Below, piece by piece: positions 51,746 through 59,696 of a stretch of DNA of 64,000 nt (the first letter of the stretch is position 1; each line of letters starts with the position of its first letter). The DNA lies in contig NZ_JBEBMF010000001.1 of assembly GCF_040081925.1 (NCBI RefSeq), positions 806,001-870,000 on the forward strand. The letters are read 5' to 3'. Source of the stretch: Mesorhizobium_K quangtriensis. Lineage in GTDB: Bacteria; Pseudomonadota; Alphaproteobacteria; Rhizobiales; Rhizobiaceae. A model generated the notes under the pieces. That model saw only the letters and a list, made by a program, of their open reading frames with translations. It ran no database searches and was not told the origin of the DNA. A program made the position numbers and the translations under genes.

Positions 51746-52171
51746 ATGTCGAAAAGACCTCGTATTTTGGGGGCCCTAACGCTCCTGCTTTTTGTCGCCG
51801 GACAAACAATGGCTTCAGCGCAAACGATCAGCTACGCCGATGCGATGACGGTGCTGGCGAGGGGCTGCGGCCCCGATGTGAAGAAATTCTGCAAAGGCCT
51901 CAATCTCGGCAACAACGAGATCAGGAATTGTCTCGAAGGCAACCAGGCGGAAGTGTCGCCCCAGTGCACGGCGACGCTCGCTTCTGTGACCGCCTCGATC
52001 GAGCGCAGGCTGGCCGCGCAGGCGTCGGTATTCAAGGTTTGCGCGGGCAACGTCAAACAGCACTGCAAGGGCGTGGTCGGAGAAGTGCACATCTTGCAGT
52101 GCCTCATCAAGACCGAGCGGATCGACAGCGAGAAATGCAACCAGGCGATCACCGACGCCGGGTGGCGCTGA
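51746..52171 (+). CDS. Cysteine-rich exported protein (GLG1-repeat-like)
   Basis: 141 residues with a signal peptide ending near ASA|QTISY. The mature part has eight cysteines in the spacing of the Cys-rich Golgi-apparatus/FGFR repeat (PF00839 type): CGPDVKKFCKGLNLGNNEIRNCLEGN...PQC, then CAGNVKQHCKGVVGEVHILQCLIKT...KC. Two repeats, each with four cysteines, imply disulfides in the periplasm. GAGGGGAAGG lies upstream of the ATG. Fifth gene of the envelope operon; bacterial members of this repeat have no assigned role. Confidence 0.8.
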   Translation: MSKRPRILGALTLLLFVAGQTMASAQTISYADAMTVLARGCGPDVKKFCKGLNLGNNEIRNCLEGNQAEVSPQCTATLASVTASIERRLAAQASVFKVCAGNVKQHCKGVVGEVHILQCLIKTERIDSEKCNQAITDAGWR

Positions 52172-52193
52172 GCGTCGAGAGGGGATCAAGATC

Positions 52194-52760
52194 ATGTTTT
52201 CTCGTTTTCTCGTGACATTGGTGCTGGCCTCAGGCCTAAGCGCCGGAATGGCCGCAGCACAGGAGATCACCGACCGGCAGCTTGTCGGAAGTCTCGACCA
52301 GTTGGCGGCCGAGGCTCCCGCGGTCGATGTCGGCCTGCTGGTGGACGAAGTGAACGCCAATGTCGGCAAGGGGGTGGGTCAGTTGCCGAACTGGAGTCTG
52401 CTGGCGCAACTTCCGCAATTCGCGGTCGACATCGAGTTCGAGAACAATTCGGTGGCAATCGTCCCGGAGTCCTACAGGACGCTGGGCGTGATCGCGGACG
52501 CGCTCCACAACCCTATGCTGCGGCACTACAAGTTCCTGATCGTGGGGCATACCAACGCGACAGGCAAACCCGACCACAATCTGGATCTTAGCCTGAAGCG
52601 CGCGAATGCGATCATGGTGGCGCTGGCGACGACCTTTTCCGTTCCGAGCAGCCATCTGGCAGCGATCGGTGTCGGACAGGAGCTTCCGCTCAACGCCACA
52701 AATCCGAAGGACGCCGCAAACCGCCGCGTCCAGCTGATCAATCTGGGTGTCGCGAAGTAG
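52194..52760 (+). CDS. OmpA-family peptidoglycan-associated protein
   Basis: 188 residues with a signal peptide (FLVTLVLASGLSAGMAAA). The C-terminal 110 residues are an OmpA-like domain: FAVDIEFENNSVAIVPESYRTLGVIADAL, IVGHTNATGKPDHNLDLSLKRANAIMVAL, IGVGQELPLNATNPKDAANRRVQL. The Asp/Asn and Arg that grip diaminopimelate in peptidoglycan correspond to the residues in NLDLSLKRA and NRRVQL. No barrel precedes it, so it is a periplasmic anchor. Last gene of the envelope operon, ending 5 bases from the convergent dehydrogenase gene. Confidence 0.85.
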   Translation: MFSRFLVTLVLASGLSAGMAAAQEITDRQLVGSLDQLAAEAPAVDVGLLVDEVNANVGKGVGQLPNWSLLAQLPQFAVDIEFENNSVAIVPESYRTLGVIADALHNPMLRHYKFLIVGHTNATGKPDHNLDLSLKRANAIMVALATTFSVPSSHLAAIGVGQELPLNATNPKDAANRRVQLINLGVAK

Positions 52761-52765
52761 GCGAT

Positions 52766-54931
52766 CTACAGTGCGGGCAACGCGCCCCAGACGGGCTGTT
52801 CCCGTTTGAAGGGAAGGGCGTGGTGCGGGTCGCCTGAGTCGATCTCGCGGCCAATGCGATGGCCGTCGAACACCACGTCCGCGATGTAGCGCGGCGCGAG
52901 GCAGTCGCCGGCTCGGTATACGTCTTTCAGCCCGACTGCGTCCCATTCTCCGGCGCGGGAGCGAAGCGCGCGATAGAGGTCGTTGTTTGACCGGCGGCCG
53001 GTACACAGCACCACGCTATCGCAATTCAGCATGGAGACGCTCGTGCCGGGCTTGCGGGGAGCCTCGCCGGCCGCGGGCGTGGTCGTTCGACGTGAACCAT
53101 CGCGATAGACGTCGAAGAGCCGTATCTGGATGTCGTCGCCAGCCTTCACGCCTTCGACCCAATGGCCGGTGATGGAGGCGATGTTTTTCTCGCGCAGCAT
53201 CCGGCGCAGATTGGCCGCCTCAAGGGTGAAGTCCGTATAGGGTGCGACCCTGTCAAAAGACGTGACGATAGTCACGTCGTGGCCGGCATCGGCTAGCCGC
53301 TCTGCAAGGCTGACGGCCATGAAGTAGCCATCCGAGTCCAAAACCGCCACGCGCTTGCCGAGTTCCTTGCCGGCAAAGACCTGCTCTGGCGTGGCGAAGG
53401 TGGCCAAGGCGGCATCAACGCCGGGGATCGCCGCGTGTCCCATGCTTCCGGACCCATCGCCAACCCATGACGCGCCGGTGGCAAGGACGATCCTGTCCGC
53501 GCCGTAGGACAGGAGGTCCTCTGCCTCGGCCATACCGGTGCCGATCATCATTTCGACATTGGGCATCTGCCGGAGCTGGATTTCACGCGCTGAAACCACC
53601 CGCATCCATTCGCTAAGGCCGGGCAGGCCGGCGACGTTGCGCAAATGACCGCCGAGCTGCGTCGTCGCCTCGATGAGATGGGTGCGGTAGCCACGCTTGC
53701 CCAGTACGCGCGCTGCCTCCAGACCCGCAGGCCCGCCGCCGACCACCAGCACGAGTTCGTCCTGTGCGCGCGAGGCGAAGCGTTCGGGATGCCACCCGCG
53801 ACGATACTCTTCCAGGGCTGTCGGGTTCTGGGTGCAGACGATGGGAACGCCGTATTCGAAGCGCGCGATGCACTGGTTGCAGCCGATGCATTCGGTGATG
53901 TCGTCGGTGCGCCCTTCGTCAATCTTCCGGGGGAGCCAGGGGTCAGCGATCGAGGGCCGCGCACAGCCGACGATGTCATACTGGCCGGACCGGACGACGC
54001 GCAGCATCTCGTCGGGGTCGGTGAACCGTCCGACGCCGACGACCGGAACCTTGGCGATGCTCTTGACGTCGCGCGTCCAGGGAGCCTGGTGATTGGACTT
54101 CTGGAATCGGGACGGGGCCGCGTCCTCGCCCCATTCGTGCAGAGAGGAGATGTTCACGTCCCAGAGATCTACCAGACCCAGCCGGGTGATGTATTCGACG
54201 AAGCGCAGGCCGTCCTCGCCGGTCTCGACACCCTCGGGGCCAGACAGCTGGTCGATGGAAAACCGGTTGGCCACCGCGCATTGGCCGTCGACCACGTTGC
54301 GAATCGCGTGGAGGACTTCGACCCAGAAGCGCGCCCGGTTCTCGAAAGATCCTCCCCAGCGATCCGTGCGGCGATTGTGGAATGGCGAGAGCATCTGGAC
54401 GGGAAGGGCACCATGCGTGCCGTGCACGTAGACGATGTCGAAGCCGGCCTGAACGGCTCGCTTCGCTGCCTCCCTGTAGAGGTCGATGAGGCGCAAGAAG
54501 TCGCCGTCTTCGGCTTCATAAGTATGTGCGGCCGGCACCCAGGGCGTGGCGAACTGGTGGGCGGTTGCCGACACCGCGCGGCTGGACAGCGCATTGGACA
54601 AGCCGCCTGCGTGACAAAGCTCCACGCCCGCCAGCGCGCCCCATTTGTGGACGCTGTCGGTCATGTGCCGGTGATTGATGATGTCGGCTTCGTCGTAAAG
54701 CGTCGAGACGTCTGCGACAGGCTGGTCCGTCTCGGGATGGATCATGCAGGATTCGGTACACAACGCCGCCCAACCGCCTTCGGCCTTCACCTCGCGATGC
54801 ATCGCATTCGCGCCCGGTTTTCCCGAGCCGGCGCCCGTGCATTGCGGCACCTGGAAGAAGCGGTTGCGCAACGTCTTCGGGCCGATCGTTATAGGCTCGA
54901 AAAGCGGATCGTATCGGGGATCCCGGGCCAT
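52766..54931 (-). CDS. Trimethylamine dehydrogenase-family FMN/4Fe-4S amine oxidoreductase (paralogue 2)
   Basis: 721 residues, closely following trimethylamine dehydrogenase from the start (ARDPRYDPLFEPITIGPKTL) to the end. The FMN-bonding cysteine is C31 in RFFQVPQC; the cluster motif is C348, C351, C354 and C366; the FAD/ADP module starts at VLVVGGGPAGLEAARVLGKRG. Active-site changes: Ser61 replaces Tyr60, His170 replaces catalytic Tyr169 (His173 and Asp270 kept), Trp264 is kept (W267) and Phe replaces Trp355. So the substrate is probably not trimethylamine. It is the last gene of the enolase/Pot/SDR operon and starts 4 bases after the SDR stop. Confidence 0.88.
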   Translation of the reverse strand: MARDPRYDPLFEPITIGPKTLRNRFFQVPQCTGAGSGKPGANAMHREVKAEGGWAALCTESCMIHPETDQPVADVSTLYDEADIINHRHMTDSVHKWGALAGVELCHAGGLSNALSSRAVSATAHQFATPWVPAAHTYEAEDGDFLRLIDLYREAAKRAVQAGFDIVYVHGTHGALPVQMLSPFHNRRTDRWGGSFENRARFWVEVLHAIRNVVDGQCAVANRFSIDQLSGPEGVETGEDGLRFVEYITRLGLVDLWDVNISSLHEWGEDAAPSRFQKSNHQAPWTRDVKSIAKVPVVGVGRFTDPDEMLRVVRSGQYDIVGCARPSIADPWLPRKIDEGRTDDITECIGCNQCIARFEYGVPIVCTQNPTALEEYRRGWHPERFASRAQDELVLVVGGGPAGLEAARVLGKRGYRTHLIEATTQLGGHLRNVAGLPGLSEWMRVVSAREIQLRQMPNVEMMIGTGMAEAEDLLSYGADRIVLATGASWVGDGSGSMGHAAIPGVDAALATFATPEQVFAGKELGKRVAVLDSDGYFMAVSLAERLADAGHDVTIVTSFDRVAPYTDFTLEAANLRRMLREKNIASITGHWVEGVKAGDDIQIRLFDVYRDGSRRTTTPAAGEAPRKPGTSVSMLNCDSVVLCTGRRSNNDLYRALRSRAGEWDAVGLKDVYRAGDCLAPRYIADVVFDGHRIGREIDSGDPHHALPFKREQPVWGALPAL

Positions 54932-54935
54932 GCGG

Positions 54936-55745
54936 TCAAGCCTCGCGCTTGAAGACCGAGGCGGGATCGACGGTGGTCTTGAAGGCCGTGTAGCCGCTGT
55001 CGACGACATGGATGCCGCCGGTCATCGAGCGCGCTTCGTCGGAGGCCAGGAAGACGGCAAAGGCCGCGACCTCCTCGGGATCCATGATACCCATGAGATG
55101 CAGCGCCTCGATCGACGCGCGCTCCCGCTCGTCATCGAGAAAGACGCTCTGGTGCGGCGTCTTCACGAAGCCGGGGCAGATCGCGTTGACACGCACGCCT
55201 TCCGGTGAAAGGCCGGCAGCCATGGAGCGGGTCATGGCTACGACCCCACCCTTCGCCGCCGTGTAGGCGTCGAGGCCGGCCTGGCCGATCAAAGCATCCA
55301 CTGTTGCAGTCAGGATGATCGAGCCGGATTTCTGTTCCAGCATCCGGCGCGCCACGTATTTTGCGGTGAGGTACGTTCCGGTCAGCACGAGGCCAATGAT
55401 TGCGTCCCAGGTCTCCTCGGGCAGTTCGGTTATGCGGCGGTCATGCTTGTTGACCAGCGGGACCGACACGGCATTGTGGAACAGGATGTCGATGCGCCCG
55501 CAGCGTTCGACCACCTCATCGACCATGGTCTGAACCGAGGCGGTGTCGCGCACGTCGAGGCGGATGCCGATCGCTTTGCCGCCGGAACTCTCGATCTCCC
55601 TGGCGAGCGCGTTCGCCCGTTCCGTGTCGATGTCCGCCACAACGACGCTGGCGCCTTCGCCGGCCATCAGGATCGAACCGGCGCGGCCTATGCCAGACGC
55701 GCCTCCGGTGAGGATGGCGACCTTGCCTTTCAGACGGTCGGCCAT
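54936..55745 (-). CDS. Short-chain dehydrogenase/reductase
   Basis: 269 residues, Rossmann fold. The NAD(P) motif TGGASGIG is at about 13-20; an Asp at the end of beta-2 (VADIDTERA) favours NAD. The catalytic YTAAK is present, but the usual Ser 13 residues earlier is Thr (ILTATVDAL), a tolerated variant. PGFVKTPHQS follows. It lies 4 bases after the PotC-like gene and 4 bases before the dehydrogenase gene of the set C operon, so it likely oxidises an alcohol group of the same substrate. Confidence 0.88.
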   Translation of the reverse strand: MADRLKGKVAILTGGASGIGRAGSILMAGEGASVVVADIDTERANALAREIESSGGKAIGIRLDVRDTASVQTMVDEVVERCGRIDILFHNAVSVPLVNKHDRRITELPEETWDAIIGLVLTGTYLTAKYVARRMLEQKSGSIILTATVDALIGQAGLDAYTAAKGGVVAMTRSMAAGLSPEGVRVNAICPGFVKTPHQSVFLDDERERASIEALHLMGIMDPEEVAAFAVFLASDEARSMTGGIHVVDSGYTAFKTTVDPASVFKREA

Positions 55746-55749
55746 TCTC

Positions 55750-56526
55750 TCAGCCCCGGTAGCGCGTGAGCTGCAGCGCGATGATGGTCGAGCCGATCGT
55801 CAGCAGCAGGATGAGCGTTCCGATGGCGTTGACCGCCGGCGTCAGGCCGGTGCGGATCATGCCCCAGACGAGTGTCGGCAGCGTGTTTCCGGTGCCGATT
55901 GTGAAGAAGGTGATGATGAAGTCGTCGATGGAGAGCGCGGCGGCGATCAGCGCGGCGCCGATAACCACAGGCTGGATGATCGGCAGCGTCACGGTGAAGA
56001 ACGCCTGCATGGGCGTTGCGCCGAGGTCGCGAGCGCTCTCCACCACGCGCGGATCGAAACTGATCATGCGCGCATGGACGATCAGGATGACGAACGGCTG
56101 GGCGAAGAGGACGTGGCTGAGGATGACCGTCGTCAACCCGAGTTTCAGGTCGATCGAGACGTAGAAGGACAAGAGCGCGACGCCGAGGACAAGTGGCGGC
56201 AGCATGACCGGCAGCGTGAGCAGGCCCATGATGATCGACGCGCGCCGCTTGGGCATCGCGGCCAGACCCATCGCCGCGAGCGTGCCAACGACCGCCGAGA
56301 CGACCGCCACGCAGACGCCGATGATGAGGCTGTTGGTGAGGGCGGGCCAGAATTGCCGGGTCGCCACCATCTCCTGCCACCAGCGCAACGACAGACCTTC
56401 GATCGGAAAGTTGGTCAGGCTGCGTGACGTGAACGAGAAGATCACCAGCAGCACGATCGGCGACAGCAGGAAGACGATGAAGGCGAAGGCGATGATGCCC
56501 CAGAGGATTTTGGAGCGGGTGTTCAT
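55750..56526 (-). CDS. ABC importer permease, PotC-like, set C
   Basis: 258 residues with six membrane segments and the coupling loop ESARDLGATPMQAFFTV (Ser in place of the second Ala of EAA). ATG 56526 overlaps the PotB-like stop by 4 bases; the frame extends further but that part is the shadow of the PotB-like gene. It precedes the SDR gene by 4 bases, tying transport and catabolism in one transcript. Confidence 0.92.
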   Translation of the reverse strand: MNTRSKILWGIIAFAFIVFLLSPIVLLVIFSFTSRSLTNFPIEGLSLRWWQEMVATRQFWPALTNSLIIGVCVAVVSAVVGTLAAMGLAAMPKRRASIIMGLLTLPVMLPPLVLGVALLSFYVSIDLKLGLTTVILSHVLFAQPFVILIVHARMISFDPRVVESARDLGATPMQAFFTVTLPIIQPVVIGAALIAAALSIDDFIITFFTIGTGNTLPTLVWGMIRTGLTPAVNAIGTLILLLTIGSTIIALQLTRYRG

Positions 56527-57356
56527 GGGCGGCTCCCGATGGCGACGAGAAACCGGAAGAGATAGATGATCACAACGGCCGCAAGCAGCATGACCAGCGA
56601 CATCGCAGCGCCGAGCGGCCAGTTGAACTGCGCGCCGAACTGCGGCGCAATCAGGTTGCCGATCATCGTGATCTTGCCGCCAACGAGCAGCGGCGTGACA
56701 TAATCGCCGCCGACCATCAGGAAGACGAAGCTGAAGCCCGCGACGATGCCGCTCTGGCACCTCGGCACGATGACTGTGGACAGGATAGGCCAGCGTCCGG
56801 CTCCGAGATCGCGTGCGGCCTCGACTTCAGCGTCGGAAATGCCGCGCATCGATGCGTAGATCGGGAGTACTGCGAAGGGCAGGCTGAAATGCATGAGAGT
56901 GATGATCACCGCCTGCGGGCTGTAGAGCAGCGAGGTAATCGGCGACGAGATGACGCCCATAGCCATAAGCGCGCTGTTGAGGACGCCTTCATTGCCGAGA
57001 ATCGTCTTCCACGCGTAGATCTTCATCAGGTAGCCGCCGAACAGCGTGATCAGCACGATGAACAGCAGGGCCTGCGCCCATTGGCCGGCGCGGAAACGGG
57101 CAAGGAAGGAAAACACGAAGCCGAGGAAGGTGGTGAGCAGCGCGGTCGCGGTGGCGACGGCGACGGTGAAACCCATCACGCGCCAGTAGTTGACGAACAC
57201 GTCACGGTAGTTGGCGAGCGTCGGCTCGGTGCTGAGTTCGAAATACTCGACCTGCCAGAAACTAAGTACGACGAAGAACGTCATCGGCGCGATGAAAAGC
57301 ACCACGAAGATCAGCGCCGACGGCGCGACGAGCCAGTAGTTGGATCTGCTTTCCAT
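56523..57356 (-). CDS. ABC importer permease, PotB-like, set C
   Basis: 277 residues: first membrane segment about 8-30, the long periplasmic loop with EPTLANYRDVF, further segments and the coupling loop EAARDLGAGRWPILSTVIVP. It follows the binding-protein gene after a 57-base gap that contains a hairpin (57381-57407). Forms the channel with the PotC-like subunit of the same operon. Confidence 0.92.
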   Translation of the reverse strand: MESRSNYWLVAPSALIFVVLFIAPMTFFVVLSFWQVEYFELSTEPTLANYRDVFVNYWRVMGFTVAVATATALLTTFLGFVFSFLARFRAGQWAQALLFIVLITLFGGYLMKIYAWKTILGNEGVLNSALMAMGVISSPITSLLYSPQAVIITLMHFSLPFAVLPIYASMRGISDAEVEAARDLGAGRWPILSTVIVPRCQSGIVAGFSFVFLMVGGDYVTPLLVGGKITMIGNLIAPQFGAQFNWPLGAAMSLVMLLAAVVIIYLFRFLVAIGSRP

Positions 57357-57380
57357 CAGTCCCGAACCTGCCGAGGAGGA

Positions 57381-57407
57381 GGGAACTCCGGCTGGTGCCG
57401 GAGTCCC
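57381..57407 (-). promoter_or_regulatory. Intercistronic stem-loop after binding-protein gene, set C
   Basis: CTCCGGC / GCCGGAG stem with loop TGGT, extended by GGGA / TCCC beyond a one-base bulge, 6 bases past the stop of the PotD-like gene. It is the third case in this window of a hairpin directly after a PotD-like gene. Confidence 0.7.
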
Positions 57408-57413
57408 GCTTTT

Positions 57414-58529
57414 TCAGGCGGCCTTGAAGCGTTCGTAGGCCTTCAGCCAGTCGCTGAAGGTCGTGAGATCGCCCTCGGGCTCAACCGGCGGGAAGCCGAA
57501 GAAGCTGGCCTTCTTGCCGTAGTCCTCGATCTCGCCATACGGATAGAGCGACTTGATGTCCTCCGGCAGGGCCGCGACCGCTTCCGAGTTGACGATCGCC
57601 TGCAGCGCGACCTCGGCGAGGCGCTTCTGGCCCTCGACGCTGATGACGCGATTGCAGAGTTCGTAGGCTGCGTCGAGGTTGGGCGCGTCCTTGGCGATGC
57701 AGTAGTTGTCGAGCCAGGCATGCGTGCGCTCGGAGGGGTAGGTGTACTTCACCACCTTGCCCTTGTCGGCGCAGAACTTGACCATCGTCTCCCAGCCGTT
57801 GAAGGTGATCGCGACGTCGCCGCGCGCGATCGCGTCGGAGAGATCGCCCCAGCTTGCTGCGACGACGCGCGACTGCTTCTTCAGCTCGATCAGGAAGTCG
57901 ATCGTCTGCTCGAGCTGCGCTGCGGTGAGCTTGGTCGGGGTCTGCGTTCCCGTGGCGACTAGTGCGCCGATCATCATGTTGCCGAGCGGATCGTCCATCA
58001 TGCCGACCTTGCCGGTGAATTCCGGCTTCAGCAGGTCCTTCCACGAGGTCGGCGGCGTTGGGATGACAGCGGGGTCGTAGACCATTGGTCCACCGCCCCA
58101 GGTGAAGGGCACGCCGTAGAGCTTGCCGTCGACCACGATGTTGGGGTCGTTGCGGAAGATCGGCATCACGTCCTTGAGGTTCGGCACCCGCGACTCGTCG
58201 ATCGGCTGGATCAGGTCGAGCTTCACCAGCAACGGGATGTAGCCCATGTAGGGCGTGACGATGTCGATCTGCCCGATGCCGCCGCCACGCAGCTTGGCGA
58301 CGATCTCGTCGTTGTTGCCGATGTAGGTGGTGTTGAGCGTGATGCCCTTTTCCTTGAGAAAACCGTCGAAGGCGACAGGGTCATCATAGCCCTGCCAGCC
58401 AAGGAAGGTGACAGCGGACTCGGCGCGCGCCATCGACGGAATACCAACTGTTCCGGCCAACGCCGTGGCTGCGAGCCCCTGCGTGAAATGCCGCCTCGTC
58501 AAGGCGAATTCAGAAATCTTTCTTCCCAT
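57414..58529 (-). CDS. Periplasmic amine-binding protein (PotD-like), set C
   Basis: 371 residues. The N-terminus FALTRRHFTQGLAATALAGTVG has a twin-arginine-like motif and cleavage near ARA|ESAV. The mature protein follows the PotD pattern (VTFLGWQGYDDP, GQIDIVTPYMGYIPLLV, GVPFTWGGGPMVYDP, MDDPLGNMMIG) and resembles the set A protein, including the shared DDPxGN segment. It lies between the ATPase and the PotB-like gene in the set C operon and selects the substrate. Ligand unknown. Confidence 0.9.
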   Translation of the reverse strand: MGRKISEFALTRRHFTQGLAATALAGTVGIPSMARAESAVTFLGWQGYDDPVAFDGFLKEKGITLNTTYIGNNDEIVAKLRGGGIGQIDIVTPYMGYIPLLVKLDLIQPIDESRVPNLKDVMPIFRNDPNIVVDGKLYGVPFTWGGGPMVYDPAVIPTPPTSWKDLLKPEFTGKVGMMDDPLGNMMIGALVATGTQTPTKLTAAQLEQTIDFLIELKKQSRVVAASWGDLSDAIARGDVAITFNGWETMVKFCADKGKVVKYTYPSERTHAWLDNYCIAKDAPNLDAAYELCNRVISVEGQKRLAEVALQAIVNSEAVAALPEDIKSLYPYGEIEDYGKKASFFGFPPVEPEGDLTTFSDWLKAYERFKAA

Positions 58530-58590
58530 TTCTTTTCTCCTGTTCTGGTTTTAGTTCCCGTTCCTAACTTCCCCTACGACCTCCCGCCGG

Positions 58591-59676
58591 TCACGCGCTG
58601 ACGACGCGTTGTTGCTGGAGCGACCAGCCGAGCCTTGCGTTTTCACCCACCGCCGGCCGCGGCGTCACGGCCACGTCGAGGTGAACGACCACGTCCTGCT
58701 TGTCCGAAACGGCGACCACACATTTGATGTGGTCGCCGAGATAGACGACCTCGGTGAGACTGCCTGAAACCTCGACGTCCGCTTTTTCATCAGATCGCAG
58801 CAGGCGCACTGCCTTCGGCCTGACGACCGTGGTCACCGGGCCGTCTTGCCCTGCATCCGCAAAGGCGGGGCCGGCTTCCAGTTTCACCTGGCCGGCCTTG
58901 CGGTCGCCGGGCAGCAGGTTAGCCTCGCCGATGAACGTCGCAACGAAACGCGTGGCGGGGGCCGTATAGATGGTCTCGGCGTCGCCTTCCTGCTCGATGC
59001 GGCCGGCGTTCATGACCGCGATGCGGTTGGCAAGCGACAGCGCCTCGCCCTGGTCGTGCGTGACGAAGACGAAGGTGCCGCCGAATTCCTGATGGAGACG
59101 TCGCAACTCGTCCTGCATGGCGTGGCGAAGCTTCAGGTCCAGCGCGGCCAGCGGCTCGTCGAGCAACAGCACCTTCGGCCGCAGGATCAGCGCGCGCGCC
59201 AGCGCAACGCGTTGCTGTTGGCCGCCGGAGAGGGCGGTTACAGACCGGTCGGCGAATTCGGTGAGGCGCGATTGCCTGAGCGCCTCGGCGACACGATCTG
59301 CGATCTCGGATTTCGGCTTCTTCTGCAGGCGCAGACCGTAGCCGACATTCTGCCGGACGGTCATGTGCGGAAACAGGCCATAGCCCTGGAAGACGGTGTT
59401 TGTCGGCCGCTGCTCCGGGCCGATGCGCGTGACATCGCGACCGTCGATCTCGACTGTTCCGCTGGTCGGTGCGACGAAGCCGCCGATCATGCGCAGGAGC
59501 GTTGTCTTGCCGCATCCGGAGGGGCCGAGAATGGCGACGAAGTCATGCGCGAAGATGTCGAGGTCCAGTGGCTGCACGGCGACCGCGTCGCCATAGCGTT
59601 TCGAAATTCCGCGAAGCTTCAGCAATGCCAACGAGCCGGTCACGGGGGGCTGCATCTCTGTCCGGCTCTGCGTCAT
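58591..59676 (-). CDS. Spermidine/putrescine-type ABC importer ATPase (PotA-like), set C
   Basis: About 361 residues with GPSGCGKTT (Walker A), VFQGYGLFPHMTVRQNVGYGL (Q-loop), LSGGQQQRVALARALI (signature), LLLDEPLAALD (Walker B) and VTHDQGEALSL (switch His), then a TOBE-like C-terminal domain. I place the start at ATG 59676; a TTG at 59700 and an ATG at 59655 are alternatives. It follows the enolase-superfamily gene by 20 bases and precedes the binding-protein gene by 61 bases. Confidence 0.91.
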   Translation of the reverse strand: MTQSRTEMQPPVTGSLALLKLRGISKRYGDAVAVQPLDLDIFAHDFVAILGPSGCGKTTLLRMIGGFVAPTSGTVEIDGRDVTRIGPEQRPTNTVFQGYGLFPHMTVRQNVGYGLRLQKKPKSEIADRVAEALRQSRLTEFADRSVTALSGGQQQRVALARALILRPKVLLLDEPLAALDLKLRHAMQDELRRLHQEFGGTFVFVTHDQGEALSLANRIAVMNAGRIEQEGDAETIYTAPATRFVATFIGEANLLPGDRKAGQVKLEAGPAFADAGQDGPVTTVVRPKAVRLLRSDEKADVEVSGSLTEVVYLGDHIKCVVAVSDKQDVVVHLDVAVTPRPAVGENARLGWSLQQQRVVSA

Positions 59677-59696
59677 TTCTCTTGGTACCAAAACAC

